The notes: generated by a model not told the origin, from the letters alone. Positions 1 to 12,520 are shown, counted from the stretch's first letter. The stretch is DNA of 64,000 nt from Lepturacanthus savala (GCA_030544235.1 CM060465.1:14641988-14705987), one strand, 5' to 3'. A program made the numbers and translations.

Positions 1-609
1 GGATGAACCCAGCTGCAATTAACATTATGTAACAGGGTCGCAAGTTTCAAATCTTATCTTGGAGGGGAAAACCACTACAATCAATGTATGCCAGGAAGAC
101 GTGAGAAAAAAAATGTTGCAAAAATGTGCAGAATGATGAAAAAAAAAAATCACACATCCAAACACCCTTAATTTCTGTCCTCTCTAAAGCCCATTCCTGC
201 TTAACAAAGTGACTAATCAAATCCAACTACCTTCCCATGGCGGTTGAGACGAAGCCTAATTTCAGCATCAAACTAGCCATCAACCTCTAGAGTGGTACTC
301 AAAAGACCAATAGTCAAACCGAGGGCCAACATTAAGACTGTTGAATATAAGAGAAGCCCACTTATCGTCCTCTAGTCAGAACGTTTCATGCCCTCCTGTC
401 GAAATGTAGGGATTCCGAGACATTTCTGTTTTAATGTTGACCACAGGGTGGATTTGTTTACATCGGTTGATCTTTGTTTCAGCCTTTTGTTTCTGCTTGG
501 CCCAATATGCTATACACATTTATGGAAAAAAAAAATGGTAAGAGCTAAAAAGATGCAGAGAGGTCGTCCCACTTTAAAGAGAAGCTTCCAAAATAAGAAC
601 ATTGGCTCA

Positions 610-1148
610 TTTATTTTCAAGGATGCTCAAAAAACAGTCGCCAAAGAATATGTTTTAGAATAATATTTGCATTTGTGTACCAGTTAATTTCCAAAAGAAA
701 AAGAATTGCAGTCAATAAAAACAGGCGCGGTGAGGTGCCACTTCAAGAGCTTCAGTATCGATCTTCTTTTTTAAAATTCCCATTTAAAGAGGGGTAGCTG
801 ACTGTGAAGCCCACTTTGTCAAAGCAGCTATAGAAAAAAAAACATTTCCCCACATTTCAAAGGGAGAATTTTTTTTTTTTTTAAAGACAAATGAGCATAT
901 TTTAGAAAAAGAAAAAAAACAGGGCAAGTGATACCCCCACATCCTCCTCGCTAAAACACTGATGGGAGAAGCAAAGTGACACCAGAACAAAGTCTTTCTC
1001 AGAGGAATACTTGTCAGATGAGCCATTGAGATGGTTTCTGCGAGAAGGATGATTTATTTCCAGTGAGTCAGAGGGGGGGAAATATTCCAAAGAAAACAAG
1101 ATACTTTGACCCAAAGACATGTTCCCAGTGCATAGTGGTAGTAGCTCC
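610..1148 (-). other. ube2q2: probable 3' UTR of ube2q2
   Basis: Sequence after the ube2q2 stop on the minus strand. AATAAA-type signals read on the minus strand lie at 1053-1058 and 610-615. Either could end the transcript, and a longer UTR running off the window edge cannot be excluded. No other gene is visible in 1-1148. Confidence 0.4.
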
Positions 1149-2152
1149 TTATCCGTCCTCTTTAGGTGGTGTGTACCAGCCTGGAAGAACAGAAAGAAAA
1201 AAAAACTTTGGCCAGTGGATCCAGAACACAGAGTGTTCACTCAACCTCAAACATTCAGAAATATTTATTTACCATTCTTTTCATGAATCTGTACAAGGGA
1301 TTTGTACGACTGTTGTGCTCTGGCAAGATTGTACTGGTTCTAAGAGACAAAAGATATTCTGTTAGATGCACACAGACCTTGAATATGAAATACTAAGGCA
1401 ATGAAAGAAAAACAAAGTATGGATGAATTCAAGATTTTTGTCCAGATTAAATATCGCACCAGCTGACATTCAAGATTTCCTGAGGTTAAATCCTTCAACG
1501 AGTGAAATACCTGGATGATTATTTGATGAAATTCAGTGAAATTTAATGCAGATAGTTAAAGTTCAGCGTGATACAGGCAATTCAAAGACAGTTAATATTT
1601 TTATAAAATATAAAAAGCATGACAGCAACAACTCATTAATACACAATGACATCAGTTACCTTATTGGCTCCAAACTGCACTCTGGCTTTTCCTTTAACCA
1701 GGGTTGCATTTATCTGCATAATTACAGACTCTATGGAATAGGCACTGCTCCAGCCCTGGAACAACACACAAAATATACATAGAGATGTTATCTTTGTTTA
1801 ATGGAGGGTATTTAACTTTAAGATATATTAAACTAATTTACGTACCTGTTTTGTGAGAAGTTCCATGCACAAGGCCCCTCCTCCAAGAACATAACTAAAA
1901 TAAAGAATAGTACTATTAGTAATAGTATTATAGTATTAGGAATAGGCCTGGCAATAAAACATATTAATATATACATATAATATAATAAGAAAAGAGTTGT
2001 ATGAAATATATATTATTTTACTCAATGTTTGCACAAACAATTCAATGCTGCTCTCTCCTTGGCTCATAAACATATTTCTCTTGCCAGTGGGCACATTCAG
2101 CTAAAATGATCTACTAAACTAAAATGATCCATAATCATTGTTATCCACTGAT

Positions 2153-2222
<70 letters not shown>

Positions 2223-5200
2223 TGATACTATTCAATAAAAACATTTTTTCTATAAGCTTTTTTAAGTATCGTCCAGCTCTAATCAGGAATGCATATCAAG
2301 TATGCAGTATAAGAAAGTGTTCGCCTGACTTTTGCAAATTTGTTGTGTTTCAATTCATTTGATTTCACAGTCTTTAATTTGCTTGTGTGCGAGATAAAGT
2401 TTTGAAATTGAAATTAATTTGACTCTAAACTGTTGAGTTTTCGAATGCATCTTTTGAAATTCCAAGAAATCACATAACACCAACGCATCTTTAAAGCTAC
2501 ATGCATAAAACATACGATGTGAAACCACTGATAAGCACTGATAACCACTGATAAGCCTTCCTGGTCTATCCAAAGGGAATTAGCACTTTATATTTGTGTC
2601 GCTTCAATATAAATCCACAATGAGACAAATAAATATGCCTGTAAATCTCTCCCAGCAAAATCTAAATTGTATGTGCAACAAATGTGGATCAAGTTTTATC
2701 ACGTGAATTCATTCTGCAAACTGAGAAGGCGGCGAATGCTACACACTCACCCTCCGGAGAGCACAGGTGAGACAACCCGTACAAAAGGTGGGTCAAAAGG
2801 AAAATTATCCTGTCATATGAAGAAAAAACAAACACAAACATGAGCTTTGAGAAAAAAACATTGTCTCCAAAGAACATTTGACATTTTTTTAAACACTTAA
2901 CTCACTTTATAAGAGAAATTGAGGAGAATGTAGTCCACCCCTTCCTTTTCTTTTAAGACCTGCAAGTCACTATGTAATGGACTATCTGGGTCTACCCTGT
3001 AATAAAGAATGACAGGTCAAATTTGAGCCAATATTACACAATATGTTGCAAGTTGGAAAATGACAAAAGTAAGTGAAAGTGAAAACTTACGTCCTTAACT
3101 TGACATGCCATTCATAAAGGCTGTCACTGACTAGTTCGACTGAATAAATACCTGTGAAAATAGGGACGGAATCACAAAGGTGCTCTACTTAGAAATGTTA
3201 AAAGAATAAAAGCCACCACTACAGAAAAAGGTGTCGTTGCAGTCACCTGTCTTGTAACTCTGTGATCTGTAGATCTCCCTGAGTTCCTTCATTAGGCGAT
3301 CTGAGGCTTGCACAGAACCAGAGACTGCTCCCTGAATGAGACACAACATCACAAAGATGCATTAACATTAGAGGTAAAACACCAAAATCCATGGTTCCTT
3401 ATGTTTTTGGGGTCACAGTTAGGTATGTTTTTGATGCAGCAGAAAAAAAAGAAAAAGGTATAAAGTTAACAGGTTTTATTTTGAAAATTAGAATCAGAAT
3501 CCGCTTTATTGGTCAAGTTTGTGCATGCCAAACAGGGAATGTGACTCCGCTTTATCTCAGCACTCTGTACATTGGTATAAATAAATAATTAACACAAGAC
3601 TAAATGTCTAAGGAACTACAGAGAGAAAATTTGAAAATCTTTGTTTACGTATATACAAAAAAAAACAACAAAAAACCAGAAAAGTAACCGGAACAAGAAA
3701 CAAAAAGTGCAACAGTAAACAGTATGTACAATTAAAGAAAATTCGAAAATTAAAGAAACCAAGAGGAACAGAAAATAATCAGATTTGAGAAGCTGCATCC
3801 AGAGTATTTGGACATGTTCTTCTTCATATGACTCATGACAATGATTCATTCATCATTATCAAAATAGTTGCTGCCTAATGTCATAGTTGACAACTAATCG
3901 ACTAATCTTTGCAGCTCTAGTGCGAGGAGTAGCAGGCTTTTGTATGTATGTATAAATGAGGTAATGGGGCAAAAAGTGCAATAAAGACAGAAGAATGCAA
4001 ACATCCAACAAAGGCTCATTGGCCGAAACTATTTCTGAAAAGAATCAGTTGTGCTGCAGCAAAAATCATTTCTGTTTCTTGGAAGGAATCAGGGCACCTG
4101 CTGACAGTTGTTTTATGCTGATTTATGATCTCACTGTATATCAGAGGGACCAAACCACTACTTTTACTGCAATACCTTTTTAAGTGGTGCCACTCTAGAA
4201 TTATTGTTCCCTATGTTCTGAGTAGGTGGATTGTTAAACTTTCTATTTTAACATAGAGGAGGTGGACATGAGGGCAACCAGAAATCCTGAGAGGTCAAAC
4301 TCATTTCTGGACAATAATACATGACTATTTGAATATTTTCAACAGATTAAAAGACAACAAACTCTAGAATGAAACAAACGTTAGGTTTGTTTTCCCAGCA
4401 TGCACAGCTGGAGGTGCTTGTATTGCCTACAGTGGACGTCCCCACAGGGACCCAGGTGGACCTTAGTGGACATGGCCAGATGAACATTTATATCATGCAG
4501 ACCAGAACACGTGCAACAACCATGAAATGACCTTAAAGGGGACCTATTTTCCAATTTTTCTGTTTTAATATTTAAGTTTTTGGGGATCTGTTGATAAGAA
4601 TTACCATGCTTTTATAGTCCAAAAGTTATCTAGTTAGACCTGTAGCAGCAATGCAGTCCGCCTTCTCTCACACTCAGTCTGAAAAACCCTGTTTCCCCGC
4701 TCCCGTTCCTATGGAAATACCAGCTCTTCTGATTGGCCTGCTTGTATTCAGCCAGGTTTCAACAACGCTGCAGAGGAGGCCAGACCATAACAGGCTGAGT
4801 TGGTGGTCTTATTTCAGTTTATGTCTTAGCAAGAACAGACATTTCAATATTTATACACAAACACTGACAATTATTTTTTTCATGAAAGGGCCCCTTTAAA
4901 TAGTGTAGTGGAAATGACTTACTCAAAAGACAAATATAAAGAGTGTAAAATATCTCTACTGAGTCAGAAAACTGACCAATCATAGCAGTACCGTTATACA
5001 GTTTAACTGTTTATCATGCATGGAGTAGGATGTCTGACATTTTTCACTCAGTGATGACTGCTGTCGGTCTGAACATAGCTGAACTGGCAGAAAAAAAAAT
5101 GACTGATGGAATAAAATAGAAGGATATGAATCAGGTGGACGTGATATAAAACTGCAGCAATGACAAATCGCACAGAAGTGTACTGACTAAAGTTAATATT

Positions 5201-8200
5201 CAAATGAGAATTCACAGGGATAAGCAGCTTCCTACATTCACCAATACTCCAGCTTAACTTGCACTTACATTCAAATGATCCTGTCTCTGGTTCTTACGGA
5301 TCTTCTCCAAGATGGCCAGGTTTTCTTTCTCTATCCCATCATCTTCTGACTTCTTCCCTTCTGCTGGCTCTTCTTCTTTCATGTCATAATGGTCCAGGTC
5401 TTGGTCCAGGTCAATGTCCTGCTGCCACAGTGTAATAATCATGTTCATATGCAGGATGTAACACAGATAGACTGAACCATTAGGATAGAAATGATCAAAT
5501 CAATCAAAGACAAGACATAGGCACCTCTCCCATTTCTTCCTCCTCCTCCTCCTCAGACGTCACCTCATCTGACGGGCCGTGCTGCATTGTGGTGAAACAT
5601 TGTGAGTTAAGACACTGTGTTTTAGAATGGGAGACACTCTTGCTTGTGGCAGCTTACCTTTCTCTCTTGGGTAATGGGGCCAGCAGGCGGTGGCTGGTCG
5701 AGCATATCTACATCTGGATGCTGAGGCAGGTTGTAAAGCCGGCAGAGGTCACAGATGAGACGCTTCAGCTGCTGAAGAAGCTGCCGGCAACATCGACAGG
5801 ACAATACGGTCAAGAGGGAAAAATAAACCGCCGTCAAATAGTTCTTGTGCCGGCGTAGCGCTGAGCTTATGTGATTCAGCCAACTCACCAACGTGCTGCC
5901 TTTCCTCACATCCTCTAAACGCTCCAACACTTCTGCCAGACTCGGATCGTCAGAGTCAACAAACCATATTGGGGGCGTTGAGGGATAGGATTCCTGCAAC
6001 AGAGGCCACAATAGGACACGGACATTTAGCTGGTGCCGATTATGTGTTGGTGGCTTTATAGACTGCAGATTGTGTTATAACTATTAACAGACAACACAGC
6101 TTCTTTAAAAAAAAAAAAATGCAAAAATGTGATTGATGTTGCCTAAATTTCACCTACGTAAAAAGATGTTAAAATCTGTAGCAAATCTGAAAATGATTTC
6201 AAAACCAAATGTCTCAGCCCACACAGCCACTGAACAAGATCATATTTCTGCTGTCGGCTTCACGAGTATCTCCAGCTACGGCCGACAAGTAGCTGAGTGC
6301 TACACTGAACTTTCTATTAGGCCTTAATATGGTGATTAAATCATGTTGGAACTGGAAGTTTACTTGACTGAAGATGCGAGAGACAATTCTGAATTATACA
6401 AATCTAACTCTTGGTGTAGAGAGAGAGGACAAACTACAGCTGAACAGTAAGTTCAGATGGTAAAACCAGGTTTAATGCTACTATGTAATGTATTGAAGAA
6501 TATGCTTCAACAGTTTCATTTCCAGAGAGGAAGGTACTGCACAATCATTTTAGATTGAAAACAGCAAATTCAGGAAATGTGATCTTGAGATCTTCAAAGA
6601 TGCATTTTTTTGCTGATTTCCTCTCCCAGGTTTGTCTATTCTACATGTGTATGCCACCTCTCTTCATTACTTTAAGTTAAAAGACTTTTTTGCTCTATTA
6701 ATTTAGGACTTTTGAGTTCTTCAGTTGTAATAACTGCCGTGGCTCAAGCACCTGATGTATCCTGTGTATAGAATGTTTCTTGTTAATAAACATTTGAAAT
6801 CAATTTTTTTTTACTTTCATTTTTATTCTTGCATTAAGAGTTATGGTATTTATAGTTTTAATGGTGTGATGTAAATTTCTATGATGCTTGTAAATGTTGT
6901 GCACTGAAACTTGATTTGAAGAAACTTGTCAATGTAATCGAAATCGCAATATCTGCCAGAAAAATCACACGTTTTTCCTTAAAATCCTCGGCCCTATTCC
7001 ACAGTGTTATACAGTACTAGGTATGAAGTTACAGATGGGTTAAGATGAGAATTGACTTGTTAATTAATGCCATCGCAGAACTAAAGATGGTTGTGTATGA
7101 ACCTATCAAGCATTTTTGTGTTTGTTCTCTTCAAAGCATTTTGCTCAATGGAACAACCACTGATATAGATAACTAAGGTTATGAATGCTGCTAATTGTAT
7201 TTCCATTAATTCCCATTAGGAAAAATGAACCCACCTGCTTCAGCTAATAATTGATAATATATTCACTGCCTGAAGAAGAAGAGGAGGTGAGACCATCTTT
7301 TACTTCTCATTTTCTAGGATTGTGATGCTGCATGTATGCTGGTTTCTTTGAGATTCAGCTGACTTTAAATTGGTTGCACACTGACTCAGCTTGAGTCTCA
7401 ACATGACACAGCTATCAAAACATTTTAACGAGCCTGTCTGTGCCCCACAACAATAAGGCAATAAGTGGAACTGCTCGGATGTTTCTGCAAAGAGAAGAGG
7501 ATGTGGTCAGGATGCGAGGCAGGTGAGTGACACGACGAGACACAACACATCGTAAAGGCTGAAGGACACATTAATAATCAGGTGGCCGCACACGCAAATA
7601 GTTTTTTCTTGTCATAATCATTCCTCCTGTTCATACAGGTGATAAGAAGATTCCTTCATAATGCATCCACAATGCAAATAATGGGGCCAAAATCCACAAG
7701 GTTCCTTCTGTAAAAATTTAAAAAAAAGGTTTATTTGAAGAAGAATATGAATGGACCTTCAAATCAAGGAGATATGTATAAATATTACAGTCGTTTTACT
7801 GCTAAATTCCCCATTTCAACGGGAAACAGGGATTTTTTGGCCAAAATACTGATACAAGTTTCAAATAAATGCATTTTAAACAAAATGACTGTATGGGCAC
7901 AGGCTATATGTGGATTTGTGGATAACTTAATAGCAATGACTAGCGTAAGGAAAACCCTATTTCAGTGTTCATATTTGATTGAATCCCTCGTTAAACAGGC
8001 GGGGTTATGGGCACCTGCCTGTTGTTTTAAGTTTCCGAATTAAATCATGGACCTATTATTTAAAAGTATTTGCTTAGTCTGCACAAGATTATTAAACGAT
8101 AAGCAGTCGGTGTCGCAGCGATAAATAAAGCAGCGTTACCGAGTAATCTACGGTAAAAACACGGAGACAGCTACTTTATAGTTGACTGAAAGGAATAACT

Positions 8201-9023
8201 CCGTCATATCTAAGGTTTCATCGCGTCTTTCCGCATGTTTCGGTGTCTTGATAAAGGACCATTAACGTCACCGGTAAGTTCGCAACAGGGATAAGTCTAT
8301 TTACTGGAAAGAAAAAAAAACATTGAACCGCCTCAGTGTAACGTTGAAGATGTACGTTAACCGGACAGTCAGCTCAGATAAACGCGTTCCCTGCCCTATA
8401 GTTTAGTTAAAATAGCCGTGGTGTGGTGGGGGTTCCACCGTGCCATTGCTAAATAACGTTGAGGTTAAACCGGATCCGGTTCCGTAGTTATAAAGTTAGC
8501 CGCTGAGCTGAAGTAGCGCAGACAGTAACGCAGTTATTTAACGCAGTTATTGCGGCTAACAGGACGAGCTAGCGGTATCGTTACTTTAGTTCATGCTAGC
8601 GGAGCTACCGCAGCGGCGTTTTATTCTACACTTTCTGAAAGTGGATTTAACACGTGTGCCGCGTTGTTTCGACTGCTTAAACCTGAGCGGACAAACACTC
8701 CAGGGAAATGAAAACCATCACTTTATGTGCAGCTGATTTCCAAACACGGAACCTTTCGCGGATGATTGTGTTCCAGTGGATAGTCAGTGGCCGGGTTAGC
8801 TGATTGTGTTCCAGTGGATAGTCAGTGGTCGGGTTAGCTTGCAGCAGAGCTGGCCTGGACTCACCGTGATGTTGCAGTGGATGATCAGCAGCTTCTCTCC
8901 GGTTACGTTGAACTGGCAACTCAGCTCGTCGGGTTTCCAGTCTATTATTCTGAATCGTTCGTGGTTAGGGTCAAAAATTGACTCCAGAAACTTCAATTCG
9001 GCCTTCAGCCCCGAAACCGACAT
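1149..9023 (-). CDS. ube2q2: ubiquitin-conjugating enzyme E2 Q2 (13 coding exons)
   Basis: E2 enzyme that takes ubiquitin from E1 on a catalytic cysteine and passes it to substrates. Coding exons in order: 9023-8865, 5993-5889, 5780-5658, 5581-5525, 5418-5269, 3331-3247, 3151-3091, 2996-2906, 2809-2751, 1894-1846, 1755-1660, 1339-1273, 1180-1149. They total 1134 nt, giving 377 aa; I recall human UBE2Q2 as 375. The N-terminus ([13 protein letters not shown]) is an RWD-like domain. Exon 4 gives an acidic run of seven Glu. The UBC domain occupies roughly residues 200-370, with the catalytic Cys at about 306 in [12 protein letters not shown]. The protein ends in [10 protein letters not shown]. 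All introns are GT-AG. Exons 2-5 are all phase 0 and so individually skippable in frame. The start ATG at 9023 has A at -3. The long acidic tract and N-terminal extension separate the E2Q family from ordinary E2s; ube2q1 is the alternative, but the overall residues fit Q2 better. Confidence 0.93.
1943..2283. mobile_element. decayed MITE-like repeat with internal (TA)n
   Basis: Lies in the ube2q2 intron between coding exons 9 and 10. The left edge reads aataggcctggcaataaaac and the right edge reads tttaagtatcgtccagctct. I recall both as termini of a repeat common in teleosts. The interior carries a pure TA run. No coding capacity is left. The family name is not assigned. Confidence 0.5.
2156..2213. 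repeat. (TA)n microsatellite
   Basis: About 29 uninterrupted TA units inside the decayed repeat at 1943-2283. The length is likely polymorphic. Confidence 0.95.
3487..3990. repeat. decayed interspersed repeat (fish 'GCTTTATTGG' type)
   Basis: Begins with gaatcagaatccgctttatt and tgactccgc, a block I have met in many teleost sequences. It ends with repeated aaaaagtgcaa/aagtgcaataaa blocks typical of the same element. It sits in the ube2q2 intron between coding exons 5 and 6. There is no open frame. The boundaries are approximate. Confidence 0.5.
4533..4899. mobile_element. MITE with TTAA flanks
   Basis: The termini are exact inverted copies: ttaaagggg at 4533-4541 and cccctttaa at 4891-4899. 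Both begin or end in TTAA, the target-site signature of piggyBac-type elements. The 367-bp interior has no transposase frame, so it is a non-autonomous copy. It lies in the ube2q2 intron between coding exons 5 and 6. Similar ends recur in many fish genomes. Confidence 0.6.
8764..8839. repeat. 38-bp tandem duplication
   Basis: Two adjacent copies (8764-8801 and 8802-8839) differ at one base (ggccggg versus ggtcggg). They sit in ube2q2 intron 1, about 25 bp past the exon 1 donor at 8864-8859. Confidence 0.97.
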
Positions 9024-9130
9024 CTTCAACTCATCTCAAAGCAGCAGGCCGCTGGCAGAGGGGAAGTCAGGGCGGAATGCGACCGCGCAGTGGAGGCGAG
9101 GCTACGGATCTCGCATGTTAGCGTGAGAAC
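9024..9130 (-). promoter_or_regulatory. ube2q2: likely ube2q2 5' UTR / proximal promoter
   Basis: This is the stretch just upstream of the ube2q2 ATG. It is rich in CG dinucleotides compared with the AT-rich DNA beyond 9130, and the CpG-rich character continues into intron 1 (about 8100-9000). No TATA box was recognised. The transcription start is not determined. Confidence 0.4.
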
Positions 9131-9265
9131 AACAACAAAGGCTGAAGGGTAACGATGCCTGTAGTCCTCACTCATAGCACTACACACTACATTATTAACC
9201 CTGTATCATATATACACTTCATATAGTTATTACAGTATATATATATATATATACATTTTATTTGC

Positions 9266-9485
9266 AGAAAATGACAAATGATCTAAATAACAAAAATGAT
9301 GCAATTTTCAGACCTCAAACAATGCAATGAAACAAGATTAAATTCATTTTCAAGCAACATAATATTATACTATATTTGGTGCAATAACCCTTATTTTTAA
9401 CCACAGTTTTCATGTGTCTTGGCATGCTCTCTTCAAGTCTTTACCATTGTTCTTGTGTCACTTTATTCCACTCCTGGTACGTCTT
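9266..9485. repeat. truncated teleost interspersed repeat
   Basis: A string of diagnostic blocks (gatgcaattttcagacctca, aataacccttatttttaacc, ttttcatgtgtcttggcatg, tttattccactcctgg) matches a very abundant fish repeat that I recognise but cannot name. It lies in the gap between ube2q2 and the ugt gene. Only part of the element is present, and it is not coding. The rest of 9131-10790 is AT-rich with no recognised feature. Confidence 0.5.
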
Positions 9486-10809
9486 TAAATATATATAGTA
9501 GCCTAATCACAGTAGCGTAAGAAGTATCTCTTATTCTTGTTGGAAGAGTGTAGTAAGATGCTCTGATCATTTTTTGTGCTCCTGATCAAAATATTTGAAT
9601 ACTAAATATCTACTAACCAACTGTAACCCAATATATTAGTATTATTTTTCCTAGTATAGCTGCACAATATACTTAGGATGTATTAAATAAAGTCAAATGT
9701 TAGCAATTTAACTCAAAATAGCTCTACCTAACTAAACTAATCAAGCTCATCTTTCAGTGATGGTTTCCTATGATTTTTGTAGTGTTAAATATAACAGCAC
9801 ACTGTATAAAAACCTACCTATGTATCCTTCTGGACACTGTGGATCTCCAACATCATTTCTGATGCCTTGCTTGAATTTACAATACACTAAATTGGAAATA
9901 AATAAATAATATGATTTAGTAATAGGCTATAAACATAGAACATGTGGGTAAACATCTAGAAAATGCATAGAAGTTGTTGTGAAAATGATTGATAATAAAA
10001 ATCATCTAAAATCAGTGGTGTCTTTTTCTCCTATTTGTCTAATATATATTTGCTATTTTATGTATGTGAAGTTACTAACATTATTTGCAGTTAATTTAAT
10101 TTGCAGTATATGTTAAATATTTGAACATCACAATTTGGGTTTTAATGGGTTTGTTCTCGCAGTTTTAGAAAAAACATATTTTCAAAACATGAATGCAGCA
10201 GTTGAGTAAAATTATGTCCAACTCTGTGACTTGACACTAGATGGCACAACAGATAAACCTTTGATACTTTCATAAACCTTGACCACAAACATTTTACAAC
10301 AGGACAGTTATCTACAGCGTACGCACACCTTTTACAACAGAGCCAACCTTTCACTGAGTATATGACATGTTAAAACATGTCAGGCAGTTTTTGAAATTGG
10401 ATTACCTTTTCTGTACAAGTGGACTTGGGTGAGTGTTAATTGTCCTATAGATCTAAAAAGCTTTGTTACACACTTTAAAACAGCCATAAAATATGTTGAA
10501 ACAGCTTTCTGTTAAGTCTTAATTCCTGAGTTGTTTAGATATAATACTTAATATCCTGCCTCATAAATGTGAAGTGTCATGGAAGATAATGCTTGTTAAT
10601 AATTATTGCAATCTGTGTGTGTATTGAAATATCCACACATATCCGTGCTAACTCTATCAAGTCAATACAGAGTTTACTGCATATTGTAGTGATATTTCAT
10701 ACAGATAGAATAATTAGAAAATGCTTTTTATTTGTGTCTGCAAACCACATAGACAAAAATCTGTTATTAACTTGTTATTGTACATTTTTCAGGGTCTTAT
10801 AACGTTAGT

Positions 10810-12414
10810 ATGAAGGTGGCTTATTTATCTCTGGTCACCTTTACTCTACTGTTGATTCAACTATCTGACTATGCATCTGGGGGCAAAATCCTGGTGTTCC
10901 CATTGGATGGGAGTCACTGGATAAACATGAACATACTCATAGAGGAGCTGCATGCCAAAGGCCACAATATCACAGTGGTTCGGGCGTCTGATAGCTGGTA
11001 CATCAGAGAAAAGTCTGCTTTCTACACCGCTGTCAATCTTCCCAACCCTAGTGGATTTGAGGAAAACATTGCAACCTATTTGTCACGACAGTTGGAATTA
11101 CAGCTTCAATATAAGCCGTCATCTTTTTGGTCTAACATCTGGACTCAGATTCAGCAGGAGTGGATGGCCGTCGACCTGTTCTCTCAGTTTCACAAGAGAG
11201 TGAGCGAGGTGATCATTCACATGTTTGAAGATGAAAACCTGATGCGTTCCCTCCACGACGCCAAATATGACGTGGTTTTGACTGACCCCGGCATCGGTGG
11301 AGGGGCGATTCTAGCACGCCGGCTCCAGGTTCCCCTTGTTTACAATGTCAGATGGACCATTCAAGGTGAAGCTCATTTCCTTATTGCCCCCTCCCCTCTG
11401 GCGTACATTCCTTATACCGCAACAGAGTTGACGGATAAGATGACCTTTTCTCAAAGAATCAAGAATGTTTTGAGCTACGTCATTGGCACATACAGAATGT
11501 CATACATCACAGAACCTCATTACAAACCAGTAGTTACGCAGTACTTTGGTCCTGGTGTGGATTACGCAACATTTTTCCAGGACGCTGATATATGGCTGAT
11601 GAGAAGTGATTTCATCTTTGAATATCCCCGTCCTACAATGCCAAATATAGTCTACATAGGTGGATTTCAGTGCAAGCCCCCTAAGCCACTGCCAGTTGAT
11701 TTGGAGGAGTTCGTCCAGAGTTCTGGAGATGATGGGATCATTATCATGACCTTAGGGACTTTGGTTGGGGAACTTCCTCAGTATATCACTGAGGAGATTG
11801 CTGCAGCCTTTGCTCAACTGCCTCAGAAGGTTATATGGAGGTATATTGGACAGAGGCCAGCCAACCTGGGAAAAAACACACTACTGGTCAACTGGCTACC
11901 ACAGAACGACCTCTTAGGACATCCAAAAACTAGAGTGTTTGTGACGCACGGCGGCACTAACGGGGTTCAGGAGGCTATTTACCACGGAGTTCCTATAGTT
12001 GGGCTTCCCTTGTTCTTTGATCAGACTGATAATCTTTCCAGAATCAGAGCAAGAGGAGGAGCTGTGATTGTGGATATTGGCGATCTTGATAGACACATCT
12101 TTAGAGACTCACTGATGACCGTTCTTCATGATTCCATTTACAAAGAAAACATGAAGAAGCTCTCGAGGCTGCACAGAGATACACCGATGAAACCACTGGA
12201 CCAGGCTGTGTTTTGGATAGAATACGTTATAAGACATAAAGGGGCTCCTCATCTGCAGGCACAGTCCATAAAAATGTCCTGGTTTGTTTACTACTCTGTT
12301 GATGTCATTGCAGCTTTGCTGGGGGTTGTTTTACTTGTGACGTTCACCTGGTTTTCAATTGTAAGGTTATGGTGGAAAATGATCTGTGTTGGAAAAACTG
12401 TTAAACACGAATGA
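10810..12414 (+). CDS. UDP-glucuronosyltransferase, UGT5-like, single coding exon
   Basis: ER-membrane enzyme that transfers a sugar, normally glucuronic acid from UDP-glucuronate, to small lipophilic molecules. The 534-aa protein has a signal peptide (residues 1 to about 24) and the substrate-side catalytic His36 in GSHW. The partner Asp is probably Asp159 in VLTDP. The nucleotide-sugar signature spans about 362-408 (WLPQNDLLGHP, VTHGGTNGVQEA, GVPIVGLPLFFDQ). A C-terminal membrane anchor at about 489-516 is followed by a short basic cytosolic tail. The motif MTLGTLVGELPQ and the intronless coding region fit the fish UGT5 family rather than UGT1 or UGT2. A splice acceptor (ttttcag) ends at 10792, 17 bp before the ATG, so the 5' UTR is probably spliced. 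The exact family member cannot be fixed. Confidence 0.93.
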   Translation: MKVAYLSLVTFTLLLIQLSDYASGGKILVFPLDGSHWINMNILIEELHAKGHNITVVRASDSWYIREKSAFYTAVNLPNPSGFEENIATYLSRQLELQLQYKPSSFWSNIWTQIQQEWMAVDLFSQFHKRVSEVIIHMFEDENLMRSLHDAKYDVVLTDPGIGGGAILARRLQVPLVYNVRWTIQGEAHFLIAPSPLAYIPYTATELTDKMTFSQRIKNVLSYVIGTYRMSYITEPHYKPVVTQYFGPGVDYATFFQDADIWLMRSDFIFEYPRPTMPNIVYIGGFQCKPPKPLPVDLEEFVQSSGDDGIIIMTLGTLVGELPQYITEEIAAAFAQLPQKVIWRYIGQRPANLGKNTLLVNWLPQNDLLGHPKTRVFVTHGGTNGVQEAIYHGVPIVGLPLFFDQTDNLSRIRARGGAVIVDIGDLDRHIFRDSLMTVLHDSIYKENMKKLSRLHRDTPMKPLDQAVFWIEYVIRHKGAPHLQAQSIKMSWFVYYSVDVIAALLGVVLLVTFTWFSIVRLWWKMICVGKTVKHE

Positions 12415-12492
12415 AATGATGGTTTTGTGTATGAAAGCCATGCATTACCAAAAATATGCTTGGTTTATCTTTTTGGTTCATAAAATGTGAAA

Positions 12493-12520
12493 AATAAAGT
12501 TTGTCTCTCGACATAATAAA
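12493..12520 (+). terminator. polyadenylation signals of the ugt gene
   Basis: AATAAA occurs at 12493-12498 and again at 12515-12520, about 80-105 bp after the stop codon. That is a compact 3' UTR. Confidence 0.65.

Noticed and set aside
7735..8043. 102-codon plus-strand frame
   Set aside because: It lies in ube2q2 intron 1, and no family, signal or splice support could be seen.
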